Below are positions 1 through 10,535 of a stretch of DNA of 64,000 nucleotides, one piece after another (positions within the stretch are counted from its first letter, which is position 1; each line of letters opens with the position of its first letter). This DNA is from Plutella xylostella. Its lineage: Eukaryota > Arthropoda > Insecta > Lepidoptera > Plutellidae. Location: NCBI RefSeq assembly GCF_932276165.1, contig NC_064006.1, positions 4,540,501 to 4,604,500 of the forward strand. Reading direction: 5' to 3'. The notes below the pieces were generated by a model, which did no database searches, was not told the origin of the DNA, and saw nothing but the letters and a program-made list of their open reading frames with translations. Position numbers and translations under genes: made by a program.

Positions 1-1480
1 GTTTTGATTATGTTATAGTTATAACTAATGAATCTTATTTACAACAAATCCGACAAATATTCAGATTAAATTCATATAGTACCTACCTACAGATAATAAT
101 ATAGTTTATATCTATACATCATCAGCCGTATGTATGGTGCTAAGATACAACAAATAAAATTAATAGGAAATCAATAGAAATAAATTCGCCAAAACAATCG
201 TCCATGATTATATTATATTACATGTAAATTGAATTATAATACTTACAAATCACAATAATGTACCTCTACTACCTAATGTATTAATGTACACTGCCATGCA
301 AATGTTAATAATTATAATCATTATATAATGGTGCTTGAATGTCGCAATATAAATATCACTACTTGGTAAGGTGATTAAAAATCACTTATACCTAAAGTTT
401 GACATAAATGTACAGTTTGGGCCAAAGAAACCAGACCTCTCCCAGTATGGCAATGACAATGCTACTGCTACCTGAGAGAGGTTAGTGGGCCTAGCGTAGG
501 TTTTTTTTACCGATCGGCAGTGAAAATCGACTTATATTTGTATGGCGCGCAACTAGTTCAGCCCGAGTGCCGCTAGGTGGCGACTCTCCCGCACCATACA
601 AATTCGCGTTTACTCGCCACTACTCGAACGGTGTAAAAACTTGCTCTCCGCATGCTGGTTTCTTTGTCCAAGACTAAACTGTACCTATTTGTCGCTGTTA
701 TATTATTGTCAGCAGTTAAAGCTTGAGTATTTTGATTTCACTCTCACTTGCTATAAAAAATATATAACTATAACCGTACCTACAAAGAGTTGTACAGTCA
801 TGTGCATTAAAACTTTTGACTTTGCTAATATAAAGTATCCTAATTACAAGTCATAGACAGTTTCTGTATTTATACTTTCACAAGGTACCTACAAAAGTGC
901 AACACTGTTAATAGATGAATGTGCGTCCCATTTAAACTTGCAATATTTTAACATGTATGGAATATGATCATCATTCATTACAATAATATAAACTCAATGC
1001 TTTCTTTAACAGTTAATTGGGCTTTGTTAAAGGACACTAATTCCAGAAATATTCAAAATTAAGACTGATTTTAGTTTTATTTGTTTGTATACCATTCCTT
1101 TTCTTATATGAATGTCAAATTAACGTGCGATGTAATAAAAATAACAAGTTTTTTTACCTAAGTACGTTTTGAATACATCTCATTTCAAGTTTACTGGACT
1201 TATCTATACTTAATTTAAATGTATATAGAACCAAAGAGTTTTTAAGTGTGTTATGTTATGTGCAAAACAGCAAGTGAATTCTAGGTATTTAGTTTTTTTT
1301 TTAATATAAGTGAAGAGAGGTCACTTTAGTTTGGTAGCTTGACTTGAAAAATACAAATTGTACTGTACAAATTGATCTGATTTAGACATTACTTATGCAT
1401 AGCAAATATTACGATTCTTTGACGAGCATAATAATTATTTAATTAAAAACAAAACAATTAAGAACTGTGTCGTTTTATTT
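1..1480. other. AT-rich intergenic DNA, no gene seen
   Basis: No reading frame here looks coding; the longest, near 641-856, has no recognisable domain. Around 536-603 there is a short imperfect inverted repeat whose arms read ATTTGTATGGCGC and, on the other strand, ATTTGTATGGTGC, probably a degraded MITE. The rest is simple AT-rich sequence. Confidence 0.5.
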
Positions 1481-1980
1481 TATACTAGCTGTTCCCGCGC
1501 GCTTCGCGATAAATTAGGATAAGGCAAGGAAGAAGAAGGTAGGTAATAAGAATCCGTCACATGAGCAACTTCCATGGAAGTATAATAGACGCATTTTTCC
1601 TGAAATAAAAATGACATATTATGTATCTAGCCTATCTGAAACCTAGTTAAACATTGTGAGATATGGCGTTTCGACTTTCTCCGTGTTCGGCATCATAAGG
1701 GTCACAGTGACAGTTAAATAAAGTCCATTTTTCTCTCCACCTTTAATTTGCAAGGTGCGGGTGCCTATATAAATAGAGTGAGTCGCCCGCGCGCCTCAGT
1801 TGTAATATCACCATGCAGAAATGACTAGGTTTCAGATAGGCTAGATACATAATATGTCATTTTTATTTCAGGAAAAATGCGTCTATTATGTAGTCTGAGC
1901 CTATCTGAAACCTAGTTAAACATTGTGAGATGTGTTTATTGTCGCATGGTGGAGAGAAAACCAACTGTGACCCATAAGCT
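1481..1980. repeat. Repeat with nested inverted arms and a promoter-like core
   Basis: Arms at about 1580-1650 and 1822-1892 are reverse complements of each other. A further stretch (CCTATCTGAAACCTAGTTAA...) occurs directly twice, from about 1631 and 1902. Between the arms, 1630-1802 is repeated in opposite orientation at 6196-6372. That core holds a TATA box (CTATATAAATAG) followed about 30 bases later by TCAGTTG, an arthropod-type initiator. It could be an LTR or the promoter part of a mobile element, but no terminal signature was fixed. The first 50 bases resemble degraded LINE or Helitron sequence. Confidence 0.6.
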
Positions 1981-4900
1981 ACTGATGAGTATATCAGTAG
2001 ATATATATTTGAATCTATAAATTTATAATGCATAGATTTCTAGGTAATAGATATACTAAAAAGAAAGGTATAAGTATACATAAGACTTAAGTACTTCCTT
2101 ATTATTCCTGACTTGTCAGAAAGTTATGGAAGGTATGTAACTATGTACCTATATACATATAGGTAGGTATTTATACATATGGATACACACAGTGCCTCTT
2201 CGAAAGCAATACTTATAATTAATTATTGATCAAAATCTTGTTATTGTCAAGACAATATTTTTAACATACACTAGCCGAATGGATGGAACCAGTGAAATAC
2301 TTTGCAACAATATTTAAAAGCTGTAAAATGTAGAATATCGATCCAGGCCGCTGGGGCTCAGGTCAGCACATGCTGACTAGGGTATGTAATTCTGGACTGA
2401 CCTCAGAAATGCAGCAGCCGACCCTGGAGCCTCGTGGACCTGCTCAGTCAGCCCCGAACGACGACACGGCCTGCAACACCTGGCGCGGCATCTAGTCCTT
2501 GGAACGAGGAGTGGTGCTTGAAGGGAAGATAATTTTACTAAATATCTCAGCCTCATCAGCTACTGGAAAAGATTAGATGAAGGCTGTGACACTGGCGGAT
2601 AACTAAGTATTCAGTTTTTCAAAACATGATGCAGGTCACTATATTCATATTCTAGATTGACAAGTAACACACAGTCTAATTTTGTATTCTAACTAACTCG
2701 GCGGTTAACGAGTTCCTGTGCAGTCCTACTAGGAAGGAAAGTTATTTTATAAGCCTTGCACCGATTTTGTGGGCTACTATCATTCTGTATCATCATGTGT
2801 GAATATTATGAGCTCTGGCAGCATTCCTTGGTAGATGACATCAATTAATAAAGATTGATTAACACAACAATAACAATTGTAATAGTTGATAAATGAAACC
2901 CGGCTAACATGTCTTAGCTGGGTAAGTAAATGATCAGTCATGCCACCAGGATAAGTAAAATGTTCAGTACTTCATATGAAAAACATTAACAAGGTCACCT
3001 TTAGGTATGTTCGTCAACACTAAGGGCAGGTCTCGGCCAAAACCTTAAGGCTTCGCCTTGTTGCAACTTCAAAGGTACGTAGGTAGGTACCTACTTACAT
3101 TGTTGTAGGTTCGATTTTGAAACCATTAAGTCAACCTAGATAAAACAAAATAAAATAGCTCGATTAAATAAAGATGGTACGTAAAGATGTTAGTTGTACC
3201 TGATCAGACCTGATGCAACGACAGCCAACATAGACTCTCTAATCTGTGGAAGTAACAATCATGATGGCGGGAACATGGACAGTTGGATGAGCCACCTCGA
3301 GCCTGACTTATCAATCAGAACTGACAGTTCGCCAACAGCAGATAGCTTGCGGCTATCTATAGGTAAACTTAGGTAGTTAGCTATACCCAAGAAAAAGTCC
3401 TTGGACATCGATATGACAGTGGAACGGCGAATAACTGTGACACTCTTTAAAACAAAAAGGCTTGTTGTTGTCCAGCTAAGCAAGGTTATCTACTTCAGCG
3501 ACCTGGTATTGCATTCTGAAAGAACTGCGAAGAGTTAATATTATGACTAATAATTATTACTTATTTAGAAATTTTTCAGCAAACTCTAATAAATCAAGCA
3601 GCTACCATGTCACCGCTGCCCGGTTATAACTCTGTACTAGCTTAGTAGATATATATACCAGTTTTAGCCTTCAGCTAGAGGCCAGAGAGCTCCTAAATGA
3701 GATGCGAGTACGAGCATGACACAAGTAATTTTTTACTTGGTAACTAGTTACGTAACTAACTGAAAGATCCATAAAACAGTTGAGGATTACTCAAAATGGA
3801 ATTGTGAAAACGGCACGTCTGCATCTTAACCAGTCAGTCTAAGTAGTTTCAGCAGATACAGTGTTGAAAAATAGTTATGAAACGTTTGCGCCAGAATCGA
3901 ATTAAAAATACATTTTCATTAGAGAAGCCGTTTAGGCATGAATAGGTACTTCCACCCTTTGGATTGTGCTCCAAATGATGACCTTCGAAATTCATAGAAA
4001 TTTAATGACGACTGCCATTGTTTATTATCTAGCCCCGTACATTGAGTAGGGCTGCGGCTACACGTGATGTGATACACAGTACACAGTAGGTATATGCATG
4101 TTCCCAGAATAGTGGAAGTTATAATTTTACCAAAAGGTAGTCGTCTCGTGCAAGAGCACCGTTACTCGATTTATTCGATACACAACTAGTAGACAGCTGC
4201 TGCGTAGGAGGTTCACGCATTTTTCAACAAAGAGCCCGGATACACACTCACAATCCACTGGGACATAAGGAAGACAGCTAATATGGTGCCACTCAGAAAC
4301 CGCGACGACACTCCGATCATGATCACCCGACAGTAGGATCATAATAAATTCGGTAACTTGTGAAGCGGTATGGTATAGCAACAGCGACTTTCACGAAATC
4401 AGGAATTAGCTCAGTGCTTTTAGGTTGAACACTCGCCGGTGGGATTCACTTTGCTCACAGCCGAGAAAAGAAAAGACTCAAAGCTGGAATCTGCCGATGT
4501 GTCATGACACTTAAGATAGTGTCTGGGGGGTCACATTATATGACGAAAAACGAACTTTCAGTGCACTGCGGCGCGAACTATCTGTTTGTATGTATTAAAC
4601 GTGCCGATTGCACGACAGCTCTCGTTCGTTCGTTTCTCATCAGTATAGAGTAACGCTCCTGTACTTACCGTGCGTCACCATTCCCATGAGCAGTCCAATG
4701 ATCTTAAGGCAGTTTAGAACAAAAGCTGCATTAGACAGTTTATTCAGCAGAGACATCGAAATAAAAAAATTGATTGCACAACTATCCCCAGGAGCAGTCT
4801 ACAGGTCACTTTGGGCAGTTCAGAAGAAAGCTGCTTTAATAGAATACCCTACCTCAGCGGAGGCATCAAATCGAAGTGCTATAACACTTTTAGAAGCGGT

Positions 4901-5090
4901 GCACGTTACCCGATTTGTCGTCATCCATGCCGATGCGGCTACGGCGACTGCAGGTGGTTACTCAGGCTTCCTTGGTGTGCCCTTGTATGGCTAACATGAC
5001 CAACCTTGGCAGTAAACGTTCGTCTGCATATGCCAAAATCACTGATGAATAGCGCACGTTACTCGATACCTTCTAAATAAGTCACTCATA
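1981..5090. other. Intergenic DNA, no supported gene
   Basis: Mostly unremarkable. A GC-richer stretch at 2340-2530 could include a terminal exon (see findings). An open frame at 4608-4994 codes for 128 residues but matches no family I know, has no clear promoter or poly(A) signal, and is not called a gene. Confidence 0.4.
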
Positions 5091-5204
5091 ATGATGGCTG
5101 ATGATGATGATGACCGTGCTAGCAATAGTGCAGGCGGTTCCGCTGAGCATAAAATCTCTTCCCAGACAGGGGGCGTTTGGATCTGGAAACCAGAACAGGA
5201 GTGC

Positions 5205-5500
5205 CAGGTGTGCGCAGCGATGCAGGTGGGACAACACCAGGGCAGGAGTGCATGGCTGGGTCTATGCAGCGATGCAGGTAGCACAAACCGGTGGCCAGGG
5301 CCAGGACCGGGTGTACGCTGCGATGCAGGTGGCACGAGACGGCGGCCAGCGCAGGAGCACAGGGCCGGGTGTATGCTGCGATGCAGGTGGCACGAACCGG
5401 TGGCCAGGGCAGGAGCGCAGGGCCGGGTGTACGCTGCGATGCAGGTGCCACAAGACGGCGGCCAGCGCGGGAGCACAGGGCCGGGTGCAGGTTACACGAA
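5205..5500. repeat. GC-rich minisatellite, unit 51-58 bp
   Basis: The phrase CGATGCAGGT starts at 5218, 5270, 5321, 5379 and 5437, giving spacings of 52, 51, 58 and 58 bp. The units include GGCCGGGTGTACGCTG and CACGAGACGGCGGCCAG-type segments. The array keeps several frames open on both strands, so the 100-230 residue frames across it are by-products of the repeat and not genes. Confidence 0.85.
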
Positions 5501-5819
5501 ACTTCAATTTCACCGAATCGGCCTGCCTACCCTCAGCGGGTAGGTACCGGCGGATCACATTACTCGCCGCACATGCCACAATGTCCCAACATACTGAAAC
5601 TTCTACTTCCTGTAAAAAATCCTATGACGGTCCTGGAAAGCTCCTGTTTGTAAAGCCTTACATAAGCTATAATCAAGTGCATTATTGTAATAGCAAAGTT
5701 TTTATCAACTGTTTTCTAAAAATATTAGAAATTGAGGGTAGAAAAATATATTTTTATTATTTTTTCCTGTATAAAATTAACATATGCTTTACTTAAAGCG
5801 GTCATTAATGTAAGTATCT

Positions 5820-6195
5820 AGCTCAAGCGCCACTAGTAGGACCGGAATATGTGATCAATCATCACCACGACTATTGAATCGGACCCTACTGCGTAGGATA
5901 AAAACCCCAAGCGCCGGAGCATTATGACCAGTGGCTGAGCTTTTAAAAGCAGTAAATAATAGCATTTTACTCACGGCTTATCAACTCAAACCTTCGTTGC
6001 GAAATCCTCAGCAATGGCTGCGTGCGCAGCAGCCAGCAGGCCCCGCGCCGCCTGGTCCGCATCACGCTACAGCTCCCGGCAGCGAGGACTCCGCAAATTC
6101 AATATTATATTTTTTTCCCCGTCGGAGCGAAGCCGACGAGAACCGTGGCTACATTGAGCCATTTTGCCGAAGTGTTCACTTCAAAAATCAAAAAC
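5820..6195. other. Intergenic DNA next to the inverted repeat copy
   Basis: No supported gene. A small GC-rich hairpin (CCCGTCGGAGCGAAGCCGACG) lies near 6119-6139. The stretch 5995-6195 may belong to the same mobile element as the repeat at 6196-6384. Confidence 0.3.
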
Positions 6196-6384
6196 CAACT
6201 GAGGCGCGCGGGCGACTCACTCTATTTATATAGGCACCCGCACCTTGCAAATTAAAGGTGGAGAGAAAAATGGACTTTATTTAACTGTCACTGTGACCCT
6301 TATGATGCCGAACACGGAGAAAGTCGAAACGCCATATCTCACAATGTTTAACTAGGTTTCAGATAGGCTCAGACTACATAATAG
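6196..6384 (-). repeat. Inverted copy of the 1630-1802 repeat core
   Basis: This is the reverse complement of 1630-1802 with few differences and carries the same TATA box and TCAGTT initiator, here firing on the minus strand. The two copies are 4.4 kb apart in opposite orientation. They are either separate insertions of one family or the remains of a single rearranged element. Confidence 0.75.
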
Positions 6385-6647
6385 GTACTTTTGTTTATGG
6401 TTAGGTACTTAAGTTTAGAATAAGTTATTTAGATTGTATTGAGTGCATAGATATTTATTAGTTTCATTAAACGATAGCAATAGGTATGTACTTGTATGTA
6501 AGTACTTATTACTTCCATGGCAACATCCTCATGACTATTTCATATTTATTTCTAGGGATACCATAAGGAACAGAAAGGCCGTTATTATTCTGAGATTACA
6601 TACGTTACGTTTCTTGCACTGAATGAAATATAAGAAAAGTCGTTCAT

Positions 6648-6653
6648 TCAGTT
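6648..6653 (+). promoter_or_regulatory. Possible initiator of the SmD2 gene
   Basis: TCAGTT matches the arthropod initiator and lies about 175 bases before the split start codon. No downstream promoter element sits at the exact +28 position, and a short upstream ORF would follow, so this is only a candidate. Confidence 0.25.
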
Positions 6654-6825
6654 CACTTGTACTCAAACGTTTCGTACCGGTTTACAACACTATAATATAA
6701 ATGTCAAAAATTTCCATAGACAAAACAAAAGTAAAATACTAAAATAGCGTCTCGCGCCACGGCTTTGTTGATAATTTCGCGAAAAATAGCTTTATTTCAG
6801 CAATTTTATCCAAATTAACCGTAAA

Positions 6826-7468
6826 ATGTAAGTAAATTGCTCCCACTAAAGTTTTTAAGTGCAAAATGTAAATTAAATACTTTAACAATTGGTTTATTTT
6901 CCCTTTCAGGGCGGCTCCAGCTAAACCACGCTCTGATATGACTCTGGAGGAGTTGGCAAAGATCGAGGAGGAGGAATTCAGCACAGGACCTCTCTCCGTG
7001 CTCACCCAGTCCGTAAAGAACAACACCCAAGTGCTCATAAACTGCCGAAACAACAAGAAGTTGTTGGGTCGTGTCAAGGCTTTCGACCGGCATTGCAACA
7101 TGGTGCTGGAAAATGTTAAAGAAATGTGGACAGAAGTGCCGAGGACGGGCAAAGGAAAGAAGGTAAAAGCGCCTTTTAGGAGCAGCAGCACAATGCAACA
7201 ATTTATTACCATATTTTCATAAGTTTCATAACAAATAATTTTGAGGTTATCTTTATTATTTATGCATTTGCCAACAGTTTCAACATGTTCCAGTCCACAT
7301 TTACTTTTTACCAACGCTTTCTATACATAATATGTGTATAATGAAACTGTTGTATATTTTCAGGGAAAGGCTGTAAATAAAGACCGGTTCATCTCCAAAA
7401 TGTTTCTCCGAGGAGATTCAGTGATCTTAGTCCTAAGGAACCCGCTTGCCACAGCTGCCGGCAAGTGA
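6826..7468 (+). CDS. SmD2: Small nuclear ribonucleoprotein Sm D2
   Basis: A core protein of the heptameric Sm ring around the U1, U2, U4 and U5 snRNAs, needed for pre-mRNA splicing. Coding exons are 6826-6827, 6910-7162 and 7364-7468, giving 119 residues against 118 in human SNRPD2. The middle exon carries the near-invariant Sm1/Sm2 sequence, including GPLSVLTQSVKNNTQVLINC and LLGRVKAFDRHCNMVLENVK. The last exon has KDRFISKMFLRGDSVILVLR. The start codon is split: AT ends exon 1, GTAAGT follows at 6828, and exon 2 begins with G after TTTCAG, so the protein opens M-A-A-P-A-K. The next in-frame ATG, at 6938, is where a naive call would start. Both introns follow GT-AG. The neighbouring GPAT gene is convergent. 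Confidence 0.97.
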
Positions 7469-7481
7469 ATACATTTAGAAC

Positions 7482-7487
7482 AATAAA
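7482..7487 (+). terminator. Poly(A) signal of SmD2
   Basis: AATAAA lies 14 bases after the SmD2 stop codon. This fits the short 3' UTR usual for this small gene. Confidence 0.7.
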
Positions 7488-7489
7488 CA

Positions 7490-8590
7490 CAAGGTTTTAG
7501 CATAAGTATCATAAGTTTACTTCTTTAACAACATTTAGGAAACTATTAAAAGCATTTGAGTCATTCCTAAAATTTGTTTCTTTCAATGTATTGTAAGTGT
7601 AAGGTTATTAGGTGGAGTAAGTATAATGAGACCTTTGCCCAGCAGTAGGATAAAAGGGGTTATGAAGTGTTATGAAAGGTTATTGTAGACTTCTTATTAT
7701 TTAATGCTGACTAATGATAGGTTTACACAGTGTGAGCTAGGGGCCAGTCAGCCTTAGTCAGGAGTAGCTGCACTGCAGTAACTTATCCTGTTTGGATATA
7801 ATTCATACATGCAAGTTGTTCTGAAGCTTGCATTCAAGTTACATTTTTGTTCACTCGCCTCCTTACCTGGCAGTAACTTACATTATGTATAGCGTTTGGC
7901 ATTAACTCTTATAGATCTGTCTTCTGGCCAGGCAGTAGCTGGCACTGTAAGGCCATTTCCGCAAAGACAGGAGGTTTGCTTAGCGCCTAGCAAGTCAAGT
8001 GAATAGCTCGGTAAAATGAAGATTCTAGGACATTTGTTGTATTGTTTCAATGGACAACATTTCAAAAAACTAAAGCTGCTATAAATCGAAAACCATTTCG
8101 AGATTTAGCTCTAAAGGCCACAAAAAAATTGTTTTTGTATTTTTTGGATGTATCATTTTCGAGAAATTCATAAAATAGTAAAAAAGTGCTGATGACGTCA
8201 TGCATCAGGTGCGATGCATTTTGATGATCAAAGCCTATAGATTTAAAAACAAAGTAACTGTCACTTTCATTTTTGATTGACATGGACGTTTTATCGTTCG
8301 TATCGGACGTTAATGTATATACAAAATAAAAAAATACGGGACCTCTAATTTTTAATAAACTTTTCGAATAGCTAATAAAAATATAGGGTCAAGAAAATGA
8401 AATGTTGTCCATTGTATTAAAAAAACGGCTAGTCCTATTTTTTCCTCACCTGAGTCCATAGCCGGCTGGGCTGCTAGCTGGCTCCACTTATATCAACATA
8501 TTGTATAGGGAATAGATATTTCATATTGTTTCCTTATTCGGCAACTATATGAAAATGGTGGCCGTTTCAATATGGAGTATGAAAGAGCCC
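7490..8590. other. Intergenic DNA with repeat fragments
   Basis: A short relic at about 7618-7675 (CCTTTGCCCAGCAGTAGG) resembles the 3' tail of a common lepidopteran LINE or SINE. The stretch 8080-8330 looks repetitive (GATGACGTCATGCATCAGG) but could not be assigned. No gene is supported. Confidence 0.4.
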
Positions 8591-8743
8591 TATAGCCGCG
8601 TACCCACCTTGCACCCATGGGCGGAGCCGTGCTCGGTCGAGCAAACTCGCCCCCGAGGCAGGCCGAGCCGAGGCACGTCCACACCAGGCGAGCGTTTCGT
8701 TTGGCTCACAAGCATGTGCGCTAGGTGGGCACGCGGCTTATGA
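8591..8743. repeat. GC-rich foldback MITE
   Basis: Imperfect terminal inverted repeats of about 25 bp: TAGCCGCGTACCCACCTTGC on the left and, reverse-complemented, AAGCCGCGTGCCCACCTAGC on the right. The element is about 150 bp with no coding capacity and is much GC-richer than its surroundings. Confidence 0.6.
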
Positions 8744-8856
8744 TTAGAACGACATAGCACGAGTCCATTCGCCATGTCCACATTGTTTCTACTGTGAGCG
8801 TAATTTGTAAAATGGAAAATAAAACACGCAAGTTGTACAAAATATGTAGGTATATT

Positions 8857-10335
8857 TATTTACTGACATGTTCCTTTGTCTTAACACTTTTGTCTTGTAT
8901 AACGCACATGTTTATAACAGTAACACTGAATATTATTCAGCTGCCTAGAACCACTCATAGCTACACTTACTTATACTTAACCCACATCTACTATCTGCTC
9001 TGTTAAAGGAGTGTATGTATTAACTTGAACCTTTAACAGAAAAGAGCTGTTTCTATTACACTTATAAATATATTCGCGATCCAATATTGAGTCATCGCGG
9101 CACCAACACAGACTCGCTTGAGAGTATAGATAGGGAATAGTCATTTATTTGATTAACATCAGTTTTAAACTTAAAATCTATTCTAAGGAGATATGCTGTT
9201 TGTGTATGAAACACCGCAGGTCTACAAAAAAAGTGCTAACTGATAGGACAGCGACATGTACTTCGGTCCATAGAAATACAGAGAAACCAGTAGACGTTAG
9301 GACAGATCATCATGTTACCTCATGTCGCCAGATACCAATTTGCACCTTTACGAAGTCATACACAAACTGCCTATCTATCAGTCATCAGCATAGGCCAGCC
9401 ACACACACAAATCTAAGGCACAGGAAAAAATATCAGATACATTGTTCCAATCTTGAGATCACATCATATTTTTACATAATATAATATGAAACAAAACAAA
9501 CAATACTTATATTTAATAACTTTGCCATCGTGTTCCGTAATATACAAAATATAGATAGCGCCGTTTTAAAACTTACTATTGGTTGCAAATTTTGGACCTT
9601 AATATTGTGCTAATAGTACACACAGATTTATAAACTACTTCATTGGAAAATATAAGTGAATATTAAACAACATTACGTAAATAGTGTTGTAAGATCGAAG
9701 TAGTGAAATATAAGTAATGTAAATAAATACTATACGTAATTAAAATATATATTATTCAAAGTTTTTGGCTCCAATCTTTGAGCAATATCTGCGAATAACA
9801 AACGCATTCACACAACTAAACATTAAATTATTATAGTCCCACTAAATATTCCACTTTTTGGCAGATATTATTGTTTCCTATTATAAAATCTTAGCCGTTA
9901 CATGCGGTTTGTACGTAAAGGCTTGTGGTAAATTATGTGTTTACTTGAATATCGTTAAAAGGATCTTAAAAACTGAAGATTACAACATTCTTATAACAAT
10001 GCAACCGTTGGTAGGTATAGTAACTTAAAACTTTGTCCAAAATATCATAAAATAAATCTAGAGTAACCTCGTACGATCACGCTGTCCCCTAAGACCAGCA
10101 CACACACAAACACACTCACAAAACAAAAAAAAATGGAACGGTATTTATAAAACCTGCCTCTTTTAGTGCACGAATTGTACTCGGAGCAAATATTGTGTGA
10201 ACAACACCACCCTTACACTAAATCACATTTTTATAACGATTCCTTTTAGTCTATATCACTGGGATACTTGTCACGTAGCGCGTTTAATCCACAGCCATAC
10301 TTATGATTCCTCAGTTCCACTGTCTCGTGGTCACC
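8857..10335 (-). other. Probable GPAT 3' UTR and downstream DNA
   Basis: This is the stretch after the GPAT stop codon. Minus-strand AATAAA signals occur near 9145 and 8857; none was found closer to the stop, so a 3' UTR of 1.2-1.5 kb is plausible. It contains no recognised repeat or coding sequence. Confidence 0.4.
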
Positions 10336-10535
10336 CTACGCGGTCTCGGCGAGCAGTGGGGTGTCCATGTTGAACTTGTATACGTTCTGGCAGACCGCCT
10401 GCAGACTGGGCGGGTCGTCGTAGGGAGCACATATCCGGATGAGGCGGTTGCGTCCCTCGGAGTACACGTCGATGACGTTCCACTGCTTCAGCACGCGCAT
10501 GCAGTTGCGGATCGCGTCTGTGGATACTGCTTCGC
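10336..10535 (-). CDS. mino: GPAT exon 16 (C-terminus)
   Basis: The acceptor TTCACAG gives a phase matching exon 15. The exon codes for ...CMRVLKQWNVIDVYSEGRN... and ends with TAG at 10336-10338. It forms the cytoplasmic C-terminal tail of the GPAT family. Confidence 0.92.

Noticed and set aside
4608..4994. 128-residue open frame as a host gene
   Set aside because: No domain, promoter, poly(A) signal or splice support, and no family resemblance.
5091..5796. Several long overlapping frames on both strands
   Set aside because: They are produced by the GC-rich minisatellite; their sequence is the repeat unit read in different frames.
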